From Gammaproteobacteria bacterium UBA4421 (GTDB lineage: Bacteria > Pseudomonadota > Gammaproteobacteria > Pseudomonadales > Azotimanducaceae), in assembly GCA_002389675.1 (NCBI GenBank), contig DGQF01000004.1, positions 1 through 20,863 of the forward strand: a DNA stretch of 20,863 nt. The letters are read 5' to 3'. This document shows, one piece after another, positions 6,460-14,136 of the stretch. The first letter of the stretch is position 1, and every line of letters starts with the position of its first letter. The notes beneath the pieces are model-generated. The model made no database searches. It was not told the DNA's origin and saw only the letters and a list, made by a program, of their open reading frames with translations. Position numbers and translations under genes: made by a program.

Positions 6460-8994
6460 TTATCTCAACTTCCAAAATTCAGCAAAGATCTGCCTGAATC
6501 GTGACGTTAAGAATTGGAAAAGCCCTTTTCGCTGCCACTGGAATTCACTTGGGGCACCAAAATCTCTGTGGGTTATTGGGTAGCAAGGCGGAGCTGGAAC
6601 GGCGTTAGTCAATGCAGCATGCGAATATCCGTAATTTGCCAACAGAACCTGAGGACGCGTCAGATAAGCAGTTTCGAATTCATTGAGATCGCCAATACAT
6701 CGCGCAAAATAATAACGCGCCCGATCACAAAAGCACTGCTGCAATTCGATCCCCTGCGCGTGCTGCGCCGCCAGGCCAAAAATCTGTGCTTTGCGAATGT
6801 CTTGCGCCGGCCATGTCTCTGTCGGCAACTCAACTTTATCTAACACATCCTTGTAAGGCATTTCATTGTCAAACATCCAGCTCGCATAGTGCAGCAAAGA
6901 TGCCCGCGCGTAGGAGAACATATAGTCGTACTCAGACCAGCAGATCTTGTGCTCCAAATACTTACCCAAGACCTGCAGAAACACCAGATAGGACCAACGA
7001 TGCTCTACGTCATGCAAGCCAATTGCACCAATATCATCATGCGGGTGAATACATCGCCGGATCAAACTCTCAGCCTTGGTTAAATAAGCGTATTGGCCTG
7101 ACAGCGTATACGCGTCTAACAAGGCATTAATTGCATTGCCTGCCCCTCGCCCGGGGCCGTGGTAGTCGTTGTCGAGCGTCTTACTGGCCAGCCCTGTCGG
7201 CCTTGGATCAAATAAAGCAAGGCCTGTTTTCGCTCCATCATCCATAGCACAAACCCAGTCAGCCAACTCCAATACGCTATGCTTTGCCTCAAGATCTCCC
7301 GTTAAGAAATAATGCAGCAATAAACCGCTGGTATAACAATGTTCGTTACTTGGCCCGCCCCCGTAGGATGAATTTTTCTCACCGTTCGCCGCTGAGTAAG
7401 TGCGGTGAGTTGCTGTCACTGCGGGTACGTAGTGATCTGTGTGCCAAAACATACCGCCGTTGTAGGCCCAGCGGTCTTCTTTGGTGTGATAAATGTCAAT
7501 ATCTATAATATGTTTTGCGTTCTGATCAGCCAATTCACGCCAAGCCGCAGTTCCGCTCTTCAAGAAATGCATATACGCTGCGTGGAGCAAGTCATATTGA
7601 TTGTTATAGTGAGACACAAAAGACGCGGGATTTTTCTCACGCACCGCTTCATGGTCGGCGATTGCCTCTCCGAAGTTACGCCATCCAAACTCATCCCATT
7701 GCTCCGCTTTTGCGAAAAATGAGTTTGCGCCTACAATCAGTGAATCCACATAAGATCGATAATCGGTGGCATCCTGATCGCTGGGCGCAAAAAAACTAAG
7801 CGCTCCAGAGGCCTCAACCAAATCGGGCGAAACAATTACCTGCACGGGCAAACGCTGATGCTTCAATTCGGGCAGTACGGATTCTTTATGAATTCCAAAC
7901 TGTATTTCGTGCCGTTTTTGCTCACCGCCCTGTAATTCGTAAACTTGCGCGTCGCGCGCTGGGAAGACCCCAGCTTTGATTATATTTGCATCAACACACA
8001 ACGCGCTCGGGAAATTTTCCCAAAAATGAGCGATGCTCAGGCCTACTTCACCCTGCTGGCATTGCAGACCGGCAGCGGGCTGAATCCGCTTACCGCGGGC
8101 CTGAATTTCATCACCCTGCAAAACGCGATATCCACAGTAACTGACCGACAACTGATTGTTGGCGTCGACATGATTGGCTGATTGCCAGTTTTCACCACCA
8201 CTGGACTCTTGATAAATGAGCAAGGGCTTTTGGCCCACATAGAGTTGCCCATCATCCTGATCTTCCCAGAATATACTGCGCACTTCCGATTTGGCGACCG
8301 CTAAAGCAAGGCCAATCTCTTTGAACCTTACACTACCCTCATCCCCCAAATCCCAAAGCCCGCCTTTGTGTCGCGCAGCCTGTGGGTTATGCACTAATAC
8401 TTCTGAATGAACCAACGCAGAACCGGCAAAAAACTTAAAGCGCACCTTAAAGGATAAGCAAGCATTGTCGATTTCTACGCTCATCGTTGCCAACAAAGAG
8501 CAATAGAGCTCACCGACCTCCTCTAGGACGTAGTTCCACGCGCCAAAGGAAATACTTCGGTTACGCTCACTGGTGCAGAACAAATCTACGGTAACTGGCA
8601 CTGGGCCAGCGCAAGACAACAAACTTTGACCGGATTGCCCGGTATACCAAGTATCTACACCCCTGATCATGATTTTGCCATCGGCTGTTGTATCCACGAC
8701 CAACCGATTTTTATTTTCGCTGACAAAATCTCCGATCAGGACTGGAAGTTCCAAAACACTGTGCGCATCTACATCGATAATAGCGGTAAGCAATATCCAC
8801 TTCGAAGAACCGTCCGGCCATCTGTTGAGCACAGTAAATTGAAGCGGTGAGTAGTCACCCTCTCCCATATCCAAGCATAGATTCTCGCCATGATGCACAT
8901 TTTTGGCCACAGGAACGCCAATTTGTAGCGGCGTATCGACGCGCCTAAGACCCGCCGTTTCCTGCACCTTAATCACAGTAACTACCGGCATCAT
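6460..8994 (-). CDS. PcRGLX/YetA-like carbohydrate-active protein (RIFT-barrel plus alpha/alpha domain)
   Basis: This 844-residue protein resembles the exo-rhamnogalacturonan lyase/YetA-like family. The N-terminal RIFT-barrel-like domain shows RWPDGSSKWILL (58-69). A middle beta domain has HNPQAARHKGG...DLGDEGS (202-221) and QESSGGENWQSANHV (about 262-276). The C-terminal helical toroid-like domain has HYNNQYDLLHAAY (462-474), YNGGMFWHTDHY (511-522) and GGGPSNEHCYTSG (545-557). The start is placed at the ATG at 8994, whose ATGA overlaps the upstream stop; a longer frame to 9054 would intrude 60 bp into the upstream gene. No signal peptide is visible with either start, which is odd for a polysaccharide-cleaving enzyme. 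Its activity is unproven: it may trim, edit or degrade the locus product, or be structural. Confidence 0.72.
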   Translation of the reverse strand: MMPVVTVIKVQETAGLRRVDTPLQIGVPVAKNVHHGENLCLDMGEGDYSPLQFTVLNRWPDGSSKWILLTAIIDVDAHSVLELPVLIGDFVSENKNRLVVDTTADGKIMIRGVDTWYTGQSGQSLLSCAGPVPVTVDLFCTSERNRSISFGAWNYVLEEVGELYCSLLATMSVEIDNACLSFKVRFKFFAGSALVHSEVLVHNPQAARHKGGLWDLGDEGSVRFKEIGLALAVAKSEVRSIFWEDQDDGQLYVGQKPLLIYQESSGGENWQSANHVDANNQLSVSYCGYRVLQGDEIQARGKRIQPAAGLQCQQGEVGLSIAHFWENFPSALCVDANIIKAGVFPARDAQVYELQGGEQKRHEIQFGIHKESVLPELKHQRLPVQVIVSPDLVEASGALSFFAPSDQDATDYRSYVDSLIVGANSFFAKAEQWDEFGWRNFGEAIADHEAVREKNPASFVSHYNNQYDLLHAAYMHFLKSGTAAWRELADQNAKHIIDIDIYHTKEDRWAYNGGMFWHTDHYVPAVTATHRTYSAANGEKNSSYGGGPSNEHCYTSGLLLHYFLTGDLEAKHSVLELADWVCAMDDGAKTGLALFDPRPTGLASKTLDNDYHGPGRGAGNAINALLDAYTLSGQYAYLTKAESLIRRCIHPHDDIGAIGLHDVEHRWSYLVFLQVLGKYLEHKICWSEYDYMFSYARASLLHYASWMFDNEMPYKDVLDKVELPTETWPAQDIRKAQIFGLAAQHAQGIELQQCFCDRARYYFARCIGDLNEFETAYLTRPQVLLANYGYSHAALTNAVPAPPCYPITHRDFGAPSEFQWQRKGLFQFLTSRFRQIFAEFWKLR

Positions 8995-10205
8995 GATGAC
9001 TCTACTGTATTCGACCCAAGGGTGAGCCGTAACACTTTTAATGCCGCTACCCATGAATGATTTTCAAGCACACACAGCCGCGCGCTCTGCCCCATAGTGG
9101 CGCGGCTATCGGGGGAGTTGAACAGGCGTATAATTTCCTCTTCAAAAACAGCCGCATTGGCCGCAGATATAAAGTGCTTACCTGCGGCACCTATGATACC
9201 AGTCAGCGCTTCGGGTGAGGCAACCACCACTTTACCCATTGCCATCGCTTCTAACACTTTATTTTGAATGCCTCGCGCGACCCGCAAAGGGGCGACCACT
9301 ACGCTCGCTTGACTTACGTAGCCACGCACATCATCAACAAATCCTGTTACTTCTACTCCTTGGGTTTCCGCCAGTCGCCTAACTTGGTGGGTTGGATTTG
9401 AGCCAACGATGATAAATCTCGCGTCCGGTCTGTGTTTGCGAATATTTGGAAAAACTTTGGCCACAAACCAGGCAACCGCGTCAATATTGGGTGGATAATC
9501 CATGGCGCCCGTAAACACTATGGATCGATTAGTCAGATTCTCATCAACACTGGGATCCGGACTAAAATATTCTGCGTCAACGCCGTTGGTCATCGCTTTA
9601 ACAATCGGCGTTGGTGTCTGGAGCTCCTTTTTTTCGGCTTCGCTGGTTAGAAATACAGCATCAAAAACCGACTGTATCTCTGTTTCCACACGCGATACCG
9701 CTTGGTGTTCATACCGATAAACCAGCTTCATCAACCAGTTTGCCTGCGTTGCGTATTGTTGCCATTTCGAAGAATCGACATCAATTAAATCCATGATCAA
9801 TCGCGGGCGAGGTTGGACGTTCAGCGACGTTGACCGCATGACATACTGCGCCATGCACCCTGAAAAACAAACCACCGCGTCGATTTCCTGATCTATCAAA
9901 AGTCCATCAATATCCTTCTGCAGTTGTTTTGAATAGAAGAAGCCATCGGTCAGCGGGCTTAGAGTCGCGACACTTTTAACAACGTTTACAGCAGTTTGCC
10001 TACGGCTGACACGCCGCGTGAATACCTCACCATCGACCAGCCGGCGAACGTAGCCGGCAAACCCTTCTTCCTCTTCGTCACCCACGGGGCAAGCTAAATG
10101 AACGGTGTGCTCCTTACACATTTCCAAAAGCATATGATAAGCACGTATCTTATCCCCCTTGTTCGGCGGGAAAGGCACTCTATGGGGCAAAAACAATACG
10201 TTCAT
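8991..10205 (-). CDS. TIGR03087-type (Stp1-like) XrtA-associated glycosyltransferase
   Basis: This 404-residue GT-B glycosyltransferase matches the XrtA/PEP-CTERM-associated sugar transferase type. The N-terminus reads LPHRVPFPPNKGDKIRAYH (about 6-24), characteristic of this family. Further marks are DLIDVDSSKW (139-148), MTNGVDAEYFSP (205-216), FTGAMDYPPN (231-240) and APLRVARGIQNKVLEAM (305-321), the donor-site segment. The length is typical for the family. The ATG at 10205 directly abuts the TAG of the preceding glycosyltransferase gene with no spacer. It likely adds a sugar to a lipid-linked repeat unit on the cytoplasmic side of the inner membrane. Together with exosortase and the AsnB-like gene it is one of the strongest markers that this is an XrtA locus. 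Confidence 0.9.
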   Translation of the reverse strand: MNVLFLPHRVPFPPNKGDKIRAYHMLLEMCKEHTVHLACPVGDEEEEGFAGYVRRLVDGEVFTRRVSRRQTAVNVVKSVATLSPLTDGFFYSKQLQKDIDGLLIDQEIDAVVCFSGCMAQYVMRSTSLNVQPRPRLIMDLIDVDSSKWQQYATQANWLMKLVYRYEHQAVSRVETEIQSVFDAVFLTSEAEKKELQTPTPIVKAMTNGVDAEYFSPDPSVDENLTNRSIVFTGAMDYPPNIDAVAWFVAKVFPNIRKHRPDARFIIVGSNPTHQVRRLAETQGVEVTGFVDDVRGYVSQASVVVAPLRVARGIQNKVLEAMAMGKVVVASPEALTGIIGAAGKHFISAANAAVFEEEIIRLFNSPDSRATMGQSARLCVLENHSWVAALKVLRLTLGSNTVESS

Positions 10206-11360
10206 CTAAGCCGCTCGCACAATTTTTTCAAAAATTTTCGACTTAGCACACCAACTTTCGTCGCGCAGTTTTTGTCGCGCTATACCTTGCTGATCGGGCA
10301 ATCCAGATAGCGCCCTTGCGCATACCAGATCGGCAAATTCAATCGCCGTATAGGCTATGTCCACGCAATCCGCCCAAGCTTGGGTCGCTGGCAAAGCCCG
10401 AACCACAACGGGCTTACCCGTCGCCATATATTCTTTTAATTTTAAAGGCTGCATCGCGCGGGTCACGGCCTCATCGACATAGGGCATGATCAACACCGAA
10501 GCTTGCGCAGCGATTTCCGGTAAACGCGCGAACGGTTGCGCACCAATACACTTGAGCCCAGGCAGTCCAAGTAGCTCAGGCGGCATGTCTTGTTGAGGGC
10601 CTGCTAACCACACGACGCCTTGGTCCATTTTCGCCAATAATGTTTGGACGAACTCCACATCAATGCGCGGGTCAATCACCCCCCAAAACAAAAATACGGG
10701 CGTATCACCGGAGGCGCTCTCGACTGCTGGTTCACCATCCACTGCCCAAAAATCCAAATGCACCCCATGGTTAAGCAGGCTCGCTTCCCGCCCGATTCTG
10801 TGCAGACGCTCACGCAGAACCTCACTGGCAGCAACAACGTTTGAACAATGCCGCAGCAACCGCAGCTCCATTTGCTCGATCGGTTGATGATCTAGTCCGG
10901 GCCAGACACTAAAATCATCTACGCAATAATATGTCCAGCTTTCAATCCCGGCCAGAGGCAGCAAATCAGCAACAATAGGAATGGTTGTGATCACGCGAGT
11001 GGATTTACCATCGGCTAAGATCCTCTTCAGACAACGCCCCAAAAGCCAAGCATTGAGCTTTTGATCGATACGAGTTCGAAACCAAGGCCACATCACCGGA
11101 TTCTTGACGTCTAGGTTATCTAATCTTGTGTCGCCATCAGCAGTCATCGCTTTGTTACCTATCAGTACTGACAGTAACTTCGATAACCCTCTGGTTAGCA
11201 GGTAACGATCAAACTTTGGCGCACGCATGCCAATCGTGTTTATCCAAATGACCTCATAATGCGGCAGCAATTCGCGGATTAAATGCTGGCAACTCGAGGG
11301 GTGACGCCCCCAGTCATCTGAAAAAACTATCCATCGCTCTTTCGTGTCGTTCGTTTTCAT
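10206..11360 (-). CDS. Glycosyltransferase, GT-B fold, TuaH/group 1-like
   Basis: This 384-residue protein is probably a cytoplasmic glycosyltransferase. It has FSDDWGRHPSSCQHL (13-27) near the N-terminus and YYCVDDFSVWPG (144-155), a signature seen in group 1-like transferases. A donor-half start is near PVFLFWGVIDPRID (221-234), and MQPLKLKEYMATGKPVVV (303-320) replaces the usual GT4 E-x7-E segment. The ATG overlaps the TGA of the upstream acyltransferase gene (ATGA), and its own TAG touches the ATG of the next transferase, so it is translated within the same tight block. Assignment to a GT family number is less certain than for its neighbours; the sugar substrate is unknown. Confidence 0.82.
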   Translation of the reverse strand: MKTNDTKERWIVFSDDWGRHPSSCQHLIRELLPHYEVIWINTIGMRAPKFDRYLLTRGLSKLLSVLIGNKAMTADGDTRLDNLDVKNPVMWPWFRTRIDQKLNAWLLGRCLKRILADGKSTRVITTIPIVADLLPLAGIESWTYYCVDDFSVWPGLDHQPIEQMELRLLRHCSNVVAASEVLRERLHRIGREASLLNHGVHLDFWAVDGEPAVESASGDTPVFLFWGVIDPRIDVEFVQTLLAKMDQGVVWLAGPQQDMPPELLGLPGLKCIGAQPFARLPEIAAQASVLIMPYVDEAVTRAMQPLKLKEYMATGKPVVVRALPATQAWADCVDIAYTAIEFADLVCARALSGLPDQQGIARQKLRDESWCAKSKIFEKIVRAA

Positions 11361-12463
11361 AACCCAACGCGCCGCTTGATCTTTCTGAGTTGCCTTTCAG
11401 CAATCAGTCCTATCGTATTTCGTTGCCAAGACATCTGATAGAGCTGACTGTGCCGATTCGCCAAACGGACTTTATAGTCGGCTTCACCGCCCATGAAATC
11501 ATAATAACTCAGACCTTGATCGATATACTCTTGAATGGCCATCGTGTGAGCCAGAAATCCGGGTTTGGCTTTACTGTCCTGTTCCTGAACAAACGCCCCC
11601 AAATAAAAATAAACTTTGCCCCGAAAGATGAAATTATAAAGATACCCAATAGGTCTATCACCTGCGCGCAATGTTAATAAATCAACTCCGCCCTGTGGCC
11701 ACGCTTTTTCAATCAGCGTTTTGTGGAAGCCCACGAATAACGGATTCGTAAAGCCGCTACCAGTAGGCTCTTCGCGCCACCTCAACTCATGCAGCGGTGC
11801 AATTTGATCAAAGCTATCCAGCGCTCCGGCTAAGGTATTGGGACGAATCATTGAAACCTCGCCAAATTCCGAATAAAAACGCCTGCACCGGTTAATTTGC
11901 CGGCGCAATCCGCTGGACAGACTCGACAGGTAATTGTCTGCATTTTCGGTAAACGGCGTTAATGCAACTCCGTAGCTTTTGGAGTGCCATAGTTGATGAC
12001 AATACAGTTCTAACGAGCGAGAGAATGTCGCCGCAACCTCTGCTGATATTGCACCGACAATAAATTCATCCCAAGACTCTATCCCTTTGAGAAAGGCAAA
12101 CAATTCCGCGTAGAAATTCTCGGCCAATCCCTCACGAGTCAAAAGACCATTATATTCGATCCAGATCTGATCTTGGTCCGCAACTCCCGTCTCATGCAAG
12201 TGCAGAACATTAGAGGAGACGACACCCAAGCGCTTTCGTTTATTAAATACAAATAGACCGATACCGCACAGTGTTTGATCCTCATCAAAAGCACGTAATA
12301 CCCACGCCTTGGGAGCAAAGCTTTCAAGCCAGGTGCCCACCCACATCCAGCTGAGAAAAAAACTACCGTCGGCTGTATTTTGAACGCTCAGCCAATCTTT
12401 CTCTAGTTGACTGCGGTCTTGACAACGTTCGAACCGAAAACAATAAGTTTGAGTCGCTTTCAC
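11357..12463 (-). CDS. FemAB/BcsL-like GNAT acyltransferase of the XrtA locus
   Basis: This 368-residue protein is of the Acetyltransf_6 (FemAB/CelD/BcsL) kind. The fold is suggested by LRRQINRCRR (186-195), LHELRWREEP (224-233), a beta-rich segment GYLYNFIFRGKVYFYLGAF (about 273-291) and YDFMGGEADYK (321-331), the C-terminal signature of this group. Proteins of this type in exopolysaccharide loci are thought to acylate or aminoacylate sugars; the acyl donor here is unknown. The start is a GTG at 12463, with no nearby ATG in frame and only a weak upstream AGG. The GTG overlaps the TGA of a possible small ORF (GTGA). The stop overlaps the next gene by 4 bases. No signal peptide is seen. Confidence 0.82.
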   Translation of the reverse strand: MKATQTYCFRFERCQDRSQLEKDWLSVQNTADGSFFLSWMWVGTWLESFAPKAWVLRAFDEDQTLCGIGLFVFNKRKRLGVVSSNVLHLHETGVADQDQIWIEYNGLLTREGLAENFYAELFAFLKGIESWDEFIVGAISAEVAATFSRSLELYCHQLWHSKSYGVALTPFTENADNYLSSLSSGLRRQINRCRRFYSEFGEVSMIRPNTLAGALDSFDQIAPLHELRWREEPTGSGFTNPLFVGFHKTLIEKAWPQGGVDLLTLRAGDRPIGYLYNFIFRGKVYFYLGAFVQEQDSKAKPGFLAHTMAIQEYIDQGLSYYDFMGGEADYKVRLANRHSQLYQMSWQRNTIGLIAERQLRKIKRRVGL

Positions 12464-12612
12464 AGCTGTGCAGACCTAAAAAAAGAATGCGCAATCACTT
12501 CAAAGTCGTCCTTGCAGGTGGCGCAAAGGTCCCGCTGACCAGCGCAAAGCGGCTGCCCGCACTCACTCTGGAGACCAAAGAAATATGAAAAATCCATTTC
12601 CATCCATTTCAT
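12460..12612 (-). CDS. Candidate small Cys-rich protein between exosortase and GNAT genes
   Basis: A 50-codon ATG-initiated open frame fills almost all of the 161-bp gap between xrtA and the GNAT gene. It begins 12 bp after the xrtA stop, and its TGA overlaps the GTG of the GNAT gene (GTGA), the same coupling seen elsewhere in the run. In-frame ATGs at 12603 and 12597 are alternative starts; the last has a purine-rich GGATGGAA ahead. The product would have four cysteines (18, 23, 30, 33; spacing C-x4-C-x6-C-x2-C), reminiscent of a small metal-binding knuckle. I do not recognise a family. A chance frame is possible. Without this gene the gap is simply non-coding. Confidence 0.33.
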   Translation of the reverse strand: MKWMEMDFSYFFGLQSECGQPLCAGQRDLCATCKDDFEVIAHSFFRSAQL

Positions 12613-12624
12613 CCCAATCCGGAT

Positions 12625-14127
12625 TTACCCTTCGCCACCCGAGCGCTTTTCGAAAATACTGACTATGCTCCGGCCATTCAGCTTCATCTCCAAGGTCTTA
12701 GCCGATGATGCAACACTCAAAGCAATAAAAGTGCCACCGCGCCCTTTGCCCTGCAAGACACCCAATAGTTGTCCTAACTTCGCTCTGAGAGCGTTGGCCG
12801 TAATAAATCCATTTGCCAATTGATAGCCATAAATAACAGTTCGAATTTGGCCATTTTTGTGACGATATTCTTGTAACCGAAAACCCGCGTCAACAGCGTA
12901 GGCCGGATCTTTAACCCAAGGTTCAGGATAGGACCAAAGGTTTGTTGAACCGACGAGTTCTCCATTGTCTTCATTACCCATAAAACGGGCCATATATAAA
13001 CGAGCGTCAGGCAATATGTCCGAGTGCAACATATCTGACAGATCTACAAATCCTGCAGAATTTGCCCCATCAAACTTTGGCGCCCACTGCAATATCTCAC
13101 CTTGCGCAGCCCCAACGCGATCAGCCTCAACCGACTCAATCACCGGCAGATCACTCATGTACAGCGACATATTCAGCCATGTCATTAGCGCTGCTAACCC
13201 TACCAGCTGAAAAAATACAGTACTGTGAATAGATCGATATTTTATCGCGGGCTGGTTCGCTGCGTGTGCACCATCGCGAGCAGAGAGCGGGACATCATCG
13301 GCATAGCGATCCGCAACCCAAAATATAACAACAAAGACCAGTGCAAAAAGAATCCACCCATAAACAAGGTGATCAAAGCCCTCCACAGAGTTCATACCGA
13401 ACCACTGACCAATCCAGATGGTCAGTGTTACCCTGAGGGTGTTTGCGAGAATCGGTAAAACAAGACAGAACGCTAAAAAGGCGATCCGTTTTTTTAACGA
13501 GGAAAAAAACAGGTAGCTGGCAATGACACCAATAAACATGCTGGCAATCAGAAACTTTACACCAGCACACGCCTCTGCAACGCGAAAAATCCCGACAGAG
13601 GTGTGGATATCAAACCCATCGAGCCAAAAATTCAACCCGGTGATTTTCAGCAACAACACCGATAGAGCGGTTGTCAGCTCCTGTAACGCCGGTACCATTT
13701 CTTCGCCAAAAGGCACGGCAAAGAAGAGCATGACAATCGGAAACCAAGCCATGGCTAATACGGACCATCCGTATAAGAAAATCATGCAAAGCACAATAAT
13801 CAGGATGGACGCCACTTGCTCAAACAGGATGATTTGCGCGGCATCTCCAGCAAACCAAAGTGCAACTGTCGCAACGTAGCCTAAGCCCAAAAGTGCAGGT
13901 CGCGCAACCGCGCTGACCTGCAGTTTCGGCAGAAGTCGATAAAACGACCACGCAGCAAAAGGGAAAGCCAAAAAACCGTGATGGTAGGTTTCATTGACAT
14001 ACCAGACCTTAGCAGCGCCCACCCAGGCCTGGTTAAAGACCAAAAACCACGCCACCAACCACGCGGCTATAAGTAGCGGTTGCTTCAGCTCCTCGCGAAG
14101 GCTGGTAGCGAGTTGACCCTGGTACAC
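12625..14127 (-). CDS. xrtA: Exosortase A fused to EpsI domain
   Basis: This 500-residue inner-membrane cysteine protease/transpeptidase recognises PEP-CTERM sorting signals. The N-terminal half is polytopic (about eight hydrophobic segments up to residue 275). The expected exosortase catalytic residues are visible: Cys187 in AEACAG, Arg232 in NTLR and His253 in FDH. The C-terminal part (about 310-500), after another hydrophobic segment (FFQLVGLAALMTWL), is the soluble EpsI-like domain (DUF3485) that is often fused to type A exosortases. Its role would be to cut and transfer or anchor PEP-CTERM proteins in step with export of the locus polysaccharide. The start is GTG at 14127, with GAGG 5 nt upstream overlapping the stop of the chain-length gene; there is no alternative ATG nearby. 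No PEP-CTERM target is in this window. Confidence 0.92.
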   Translation of the reverse strand: MYQGQLATSLREELKQPLLIAAWLVAWFLVFNQAWVGAAKVWYVNETYHHGFLAFPFAAWSFYRLLPKLQVSAVARPALLGLGYVATVALWFAGDAAQIILFEQVASILIIVLCMIFLYGWSVLAMAWFPIVMLFFAVPFGEEMVPALQELTTALSVLLLKITGLNFWLDGFDIHTSVGIFRVAEACAGVKFLIASMFIGVIASYLFFSSLKKRIAFLAFCLVLPILANTLRVTLTIWIGQWFGMNSVEGFDHLVYGWILFALVFVVIFWVADRYADDVPLSARDGAHAANQPAIKYRSIHSTVFFQLVGLAALMTWLNMSLYMSDLPVIESVEADRVGAAQGEILQWAPKFDGANSAGFVDLSDMLHSDILPDARLYMARFMGNEDNGELVGSTNLWSYPEPWVKDPAYAVDAGFRLQEYRHKNGQIRTVIYGYQLANGFITANALRAKLGQLLGVLQGKGRGGTFIALSVASSAKTLEMKLNGRSIVSIFEKRSGGEG

Positions 14128-14132
14128 CTAAA

Positions 14133-14136
14133 CCTC
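14133..14136 (-). promoter_or_regulatory. Ribosome binding site deciding the GTG start of xrtA
   Basis: GAGG on the minus strand lies 5 nt before the GTG at 14127 and overlaps the TGA of the chain-length gene (TGAGG). It supports the GTG start, as no in-frame ATG exists until deep inside the first membrane segments. Confidence 0.6.

Noticed and set aside
7945..8181. Open frames on the plus strand opposite the large PcRGLX/YetA-like gene
   Set aside because: They are antisense shadows of a gene with strong motif support and show no independent protein features.
8995..9054. Longer N-terminus for the PcRGLX/YetA-like protein starting at 9054
   Set aside because: It lies wholly inside the upstream glycosyltransferase gene and adds no family-like residues, while the ATG at 8994 forms an ATGA overlap typical of this operon.
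12461..12470. CACAGCTGTG palindrome at the GNAT start
   Set aside because: It is 10 bp, partly coding (stop and start codons of overlapping frames), with no further dyad around it.
12592..12613. Two tandem near-copies of ATCCATTTCC/A considered as a repeat element
   Set aside because: Only two imperfect units, and they overlap the start region of the candidate small ORF; too little to call a repeat family.
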